Of a stretch of DNA of 5,733 bases, positions 5,140-5,733 are shown piece by piece. A program made the position numbers and the translations under genes. The notes beneath the pieces were generated by a model that saw only the letters and a list, made by a program, of their open reading frames with translations, searched no databases and was not told the origin of the DNA. Position 1 is the stretch's first letter, and each line of letters starts with the position of its first letter. The stretch lies in the NCBI GenBank assembly GCA_945898025.1, contig CAMDGT010000083.1:1-5733 (forward strand). Reading direction: 5' to 3'. Source of the stretch: Rickettsia typhi. GTDB taxonomy: Bacteria; Pseudomonadota; Alphaproteobacteria; Rickettsiales; UBA1997.

Positions 5140-5733
5140 AAATTATACGGTTTTAACATTTGATAGATAGCATCAACTAACTTTTTAAGCTCTGATTTTT
5201 TAATAATAAGAGGAGGCATTAAATAAATACAATTGGCGAAAGGCCTAAGAAAAACTCCTAACTCAATAGCTTTTTTTCTCATTGATAAAATTTCTAACCA
5301 TGAAATTTCAACAAATTCTATAACTGCTATTAGACCAAGAACCCTAACTTCTTTTATATTTTTATAATCTACTAAATTTTGTAAAGATTTTTTTAGAAAT
5401 TTCTCATTTTCATTAATTTTTTTTTCATAATCAAAATTTTCAAACAAGTCAAGTGAGGCATTGGCGGCCGAGCAAGCAAGAGGATTACCCATAAAAGTTG
5501 GTCCGTGCATCAAAGCTTTATTTAAACCAGTTTCAAGGCAATCGCTTTTAAAACTATCAAAAACTTTTTTGGTGGTAAGGGTGGCGGCTAAAGTTAACAT
5601 TCCTCCAGTTAATGCCTTACCAAGCACTATTATATCTGGCTTTATGTTGGTATGGCTAATTGCAAATTTTTTACCTGTGCGATAAAAACCTGTGGCACAT
5701 TCATCAACAACTAACAAAATATTATTTTTACTA
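5136..5733 (-). CDS. bioA: Adenosylmethionine-8-amino-7-oxononanoate aminotransferase (BioA), C-terminal part
   Basis: BioA is a PLP-dependent class III aminotransferase that converts KAPA to DAPA in biotin synthesis with S-adenosylmethionine as amino donor. The frame is open to the right edge, so the 5' part is outside the window: about 198 C-terminal residues are visible of a protein usually near 430. The TTG at 5717-5715 is an internal Leu codon, not a start. Visible landmarks are VVDECATGFYRTGK (Asp that contacts the PLP ring nitrogen), LGKALTGG with the Schiff-base lysine encoded at 5618-5616, the BioA-specific MHGPTFMGNPLACSAANASL, VRVLGLIAVIE, and RPF...IYLMPPLII. These distinguish it from other class III aminotransferases. 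It ends with TGA overlapping the nagZ ATG. Its downstream neighbour is nagZ rather than another bio gene, so any biotin cluster would have to lie upstream, beyond the edge. Confidence 0.96.
   Translation of the reverse strand, partial: SKNNILLVVDECATGFYRTGKKFAISHTNIKPDIIVLGKALTGGMLTLAATLTTKKVFDSFKSDCLETGLNKALMHGPTFMGNPLACSAANASLDLFENFDYEKKINENEKFLKKSLQNLVDYKNIKEVRVLGLIAVIEFVEISWLEILSMRKKAIELGVFLRPFANCIYLMPPLIIKKSELKKLVDAIYQMLKPYNL

Noticed and set aside
4961..5170. 69-codon plus-strand open frame across the nagZ/bioA junction
   Set aside because: It is antisense to two well-supported genes and has no recognisable domain.
5461..5685. 74-codon plus-strand open frame within bioA
   Set aside because: It is an antisense shadow of the conserved BioA catalytic region.

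Overview
This is an AT-rich stretch of bacterial chromosome made almost entirely of recognisable housekeeping genes. It most likely comes from an alphaproteobacterium, plausibly a Rickettsiales-like or other host-associated lineage. Reasons: low GC throughout; ThyX with an alphaproteobacterial-style N-terminus (LDHGF.RV.DYMG); NagZ with the alphaproteobacterial-style 'QEGGRV.R..PPHW' segment; and a downstream reading frame opening with 'YLISPP', which resembles alphaproteobacterial thiamine-phosphate synthases. The taxonomic call rests on remembered family resemblance, not on a search.

Layout. Positions 1-2446 are a minus-strand unit read dnaN -> recF -> the first 20 codons of a probable thiE-like gene that runs off the left edge. 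A 242-bp intergenic region of about 15% GC (2447-2688) separates dnaN from a plus-strand pair, thyX -> ddpX (VanX-type D-Ala-D-Ala dipeptidase), joined as TAA-ATG with no gap. That pair converges on a minus-strand pair, bioA (5' part missing at the right edge) -> nagZ, joined by an ATGA overlap. The ddpX and nagZ stop ends overlap by 9 bp. Coding density is very high, and the dnaN/thyX gap is the only substantial non-coding stretch.

How the genes fit together. DnaN is the replication sliding clamp, RecF acts at gapped DNA and stalled forks, and ThyX makes dTMP, so replication/repair and thymidylate supply share one divergent control region. DdpX and NagZ both act on peptidoglycan-derived material in the cytoplasm and suggest wall turnover or recycling. 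BioA belongs to biotin synthesis and the edge ORF probably to thiamine synthesis.

I see no mobile element, CRISPR array, RNA gene or evidently new multi-gene system. The points most worth a second look are a perfect 11-bp tandem duplication at the 3' end of recF that shifts its reading frame, the previously hidden thiE-like start just downstream with a seven-cytosine run, and several dyad and repeat elements in the dnaN/thyX control region.
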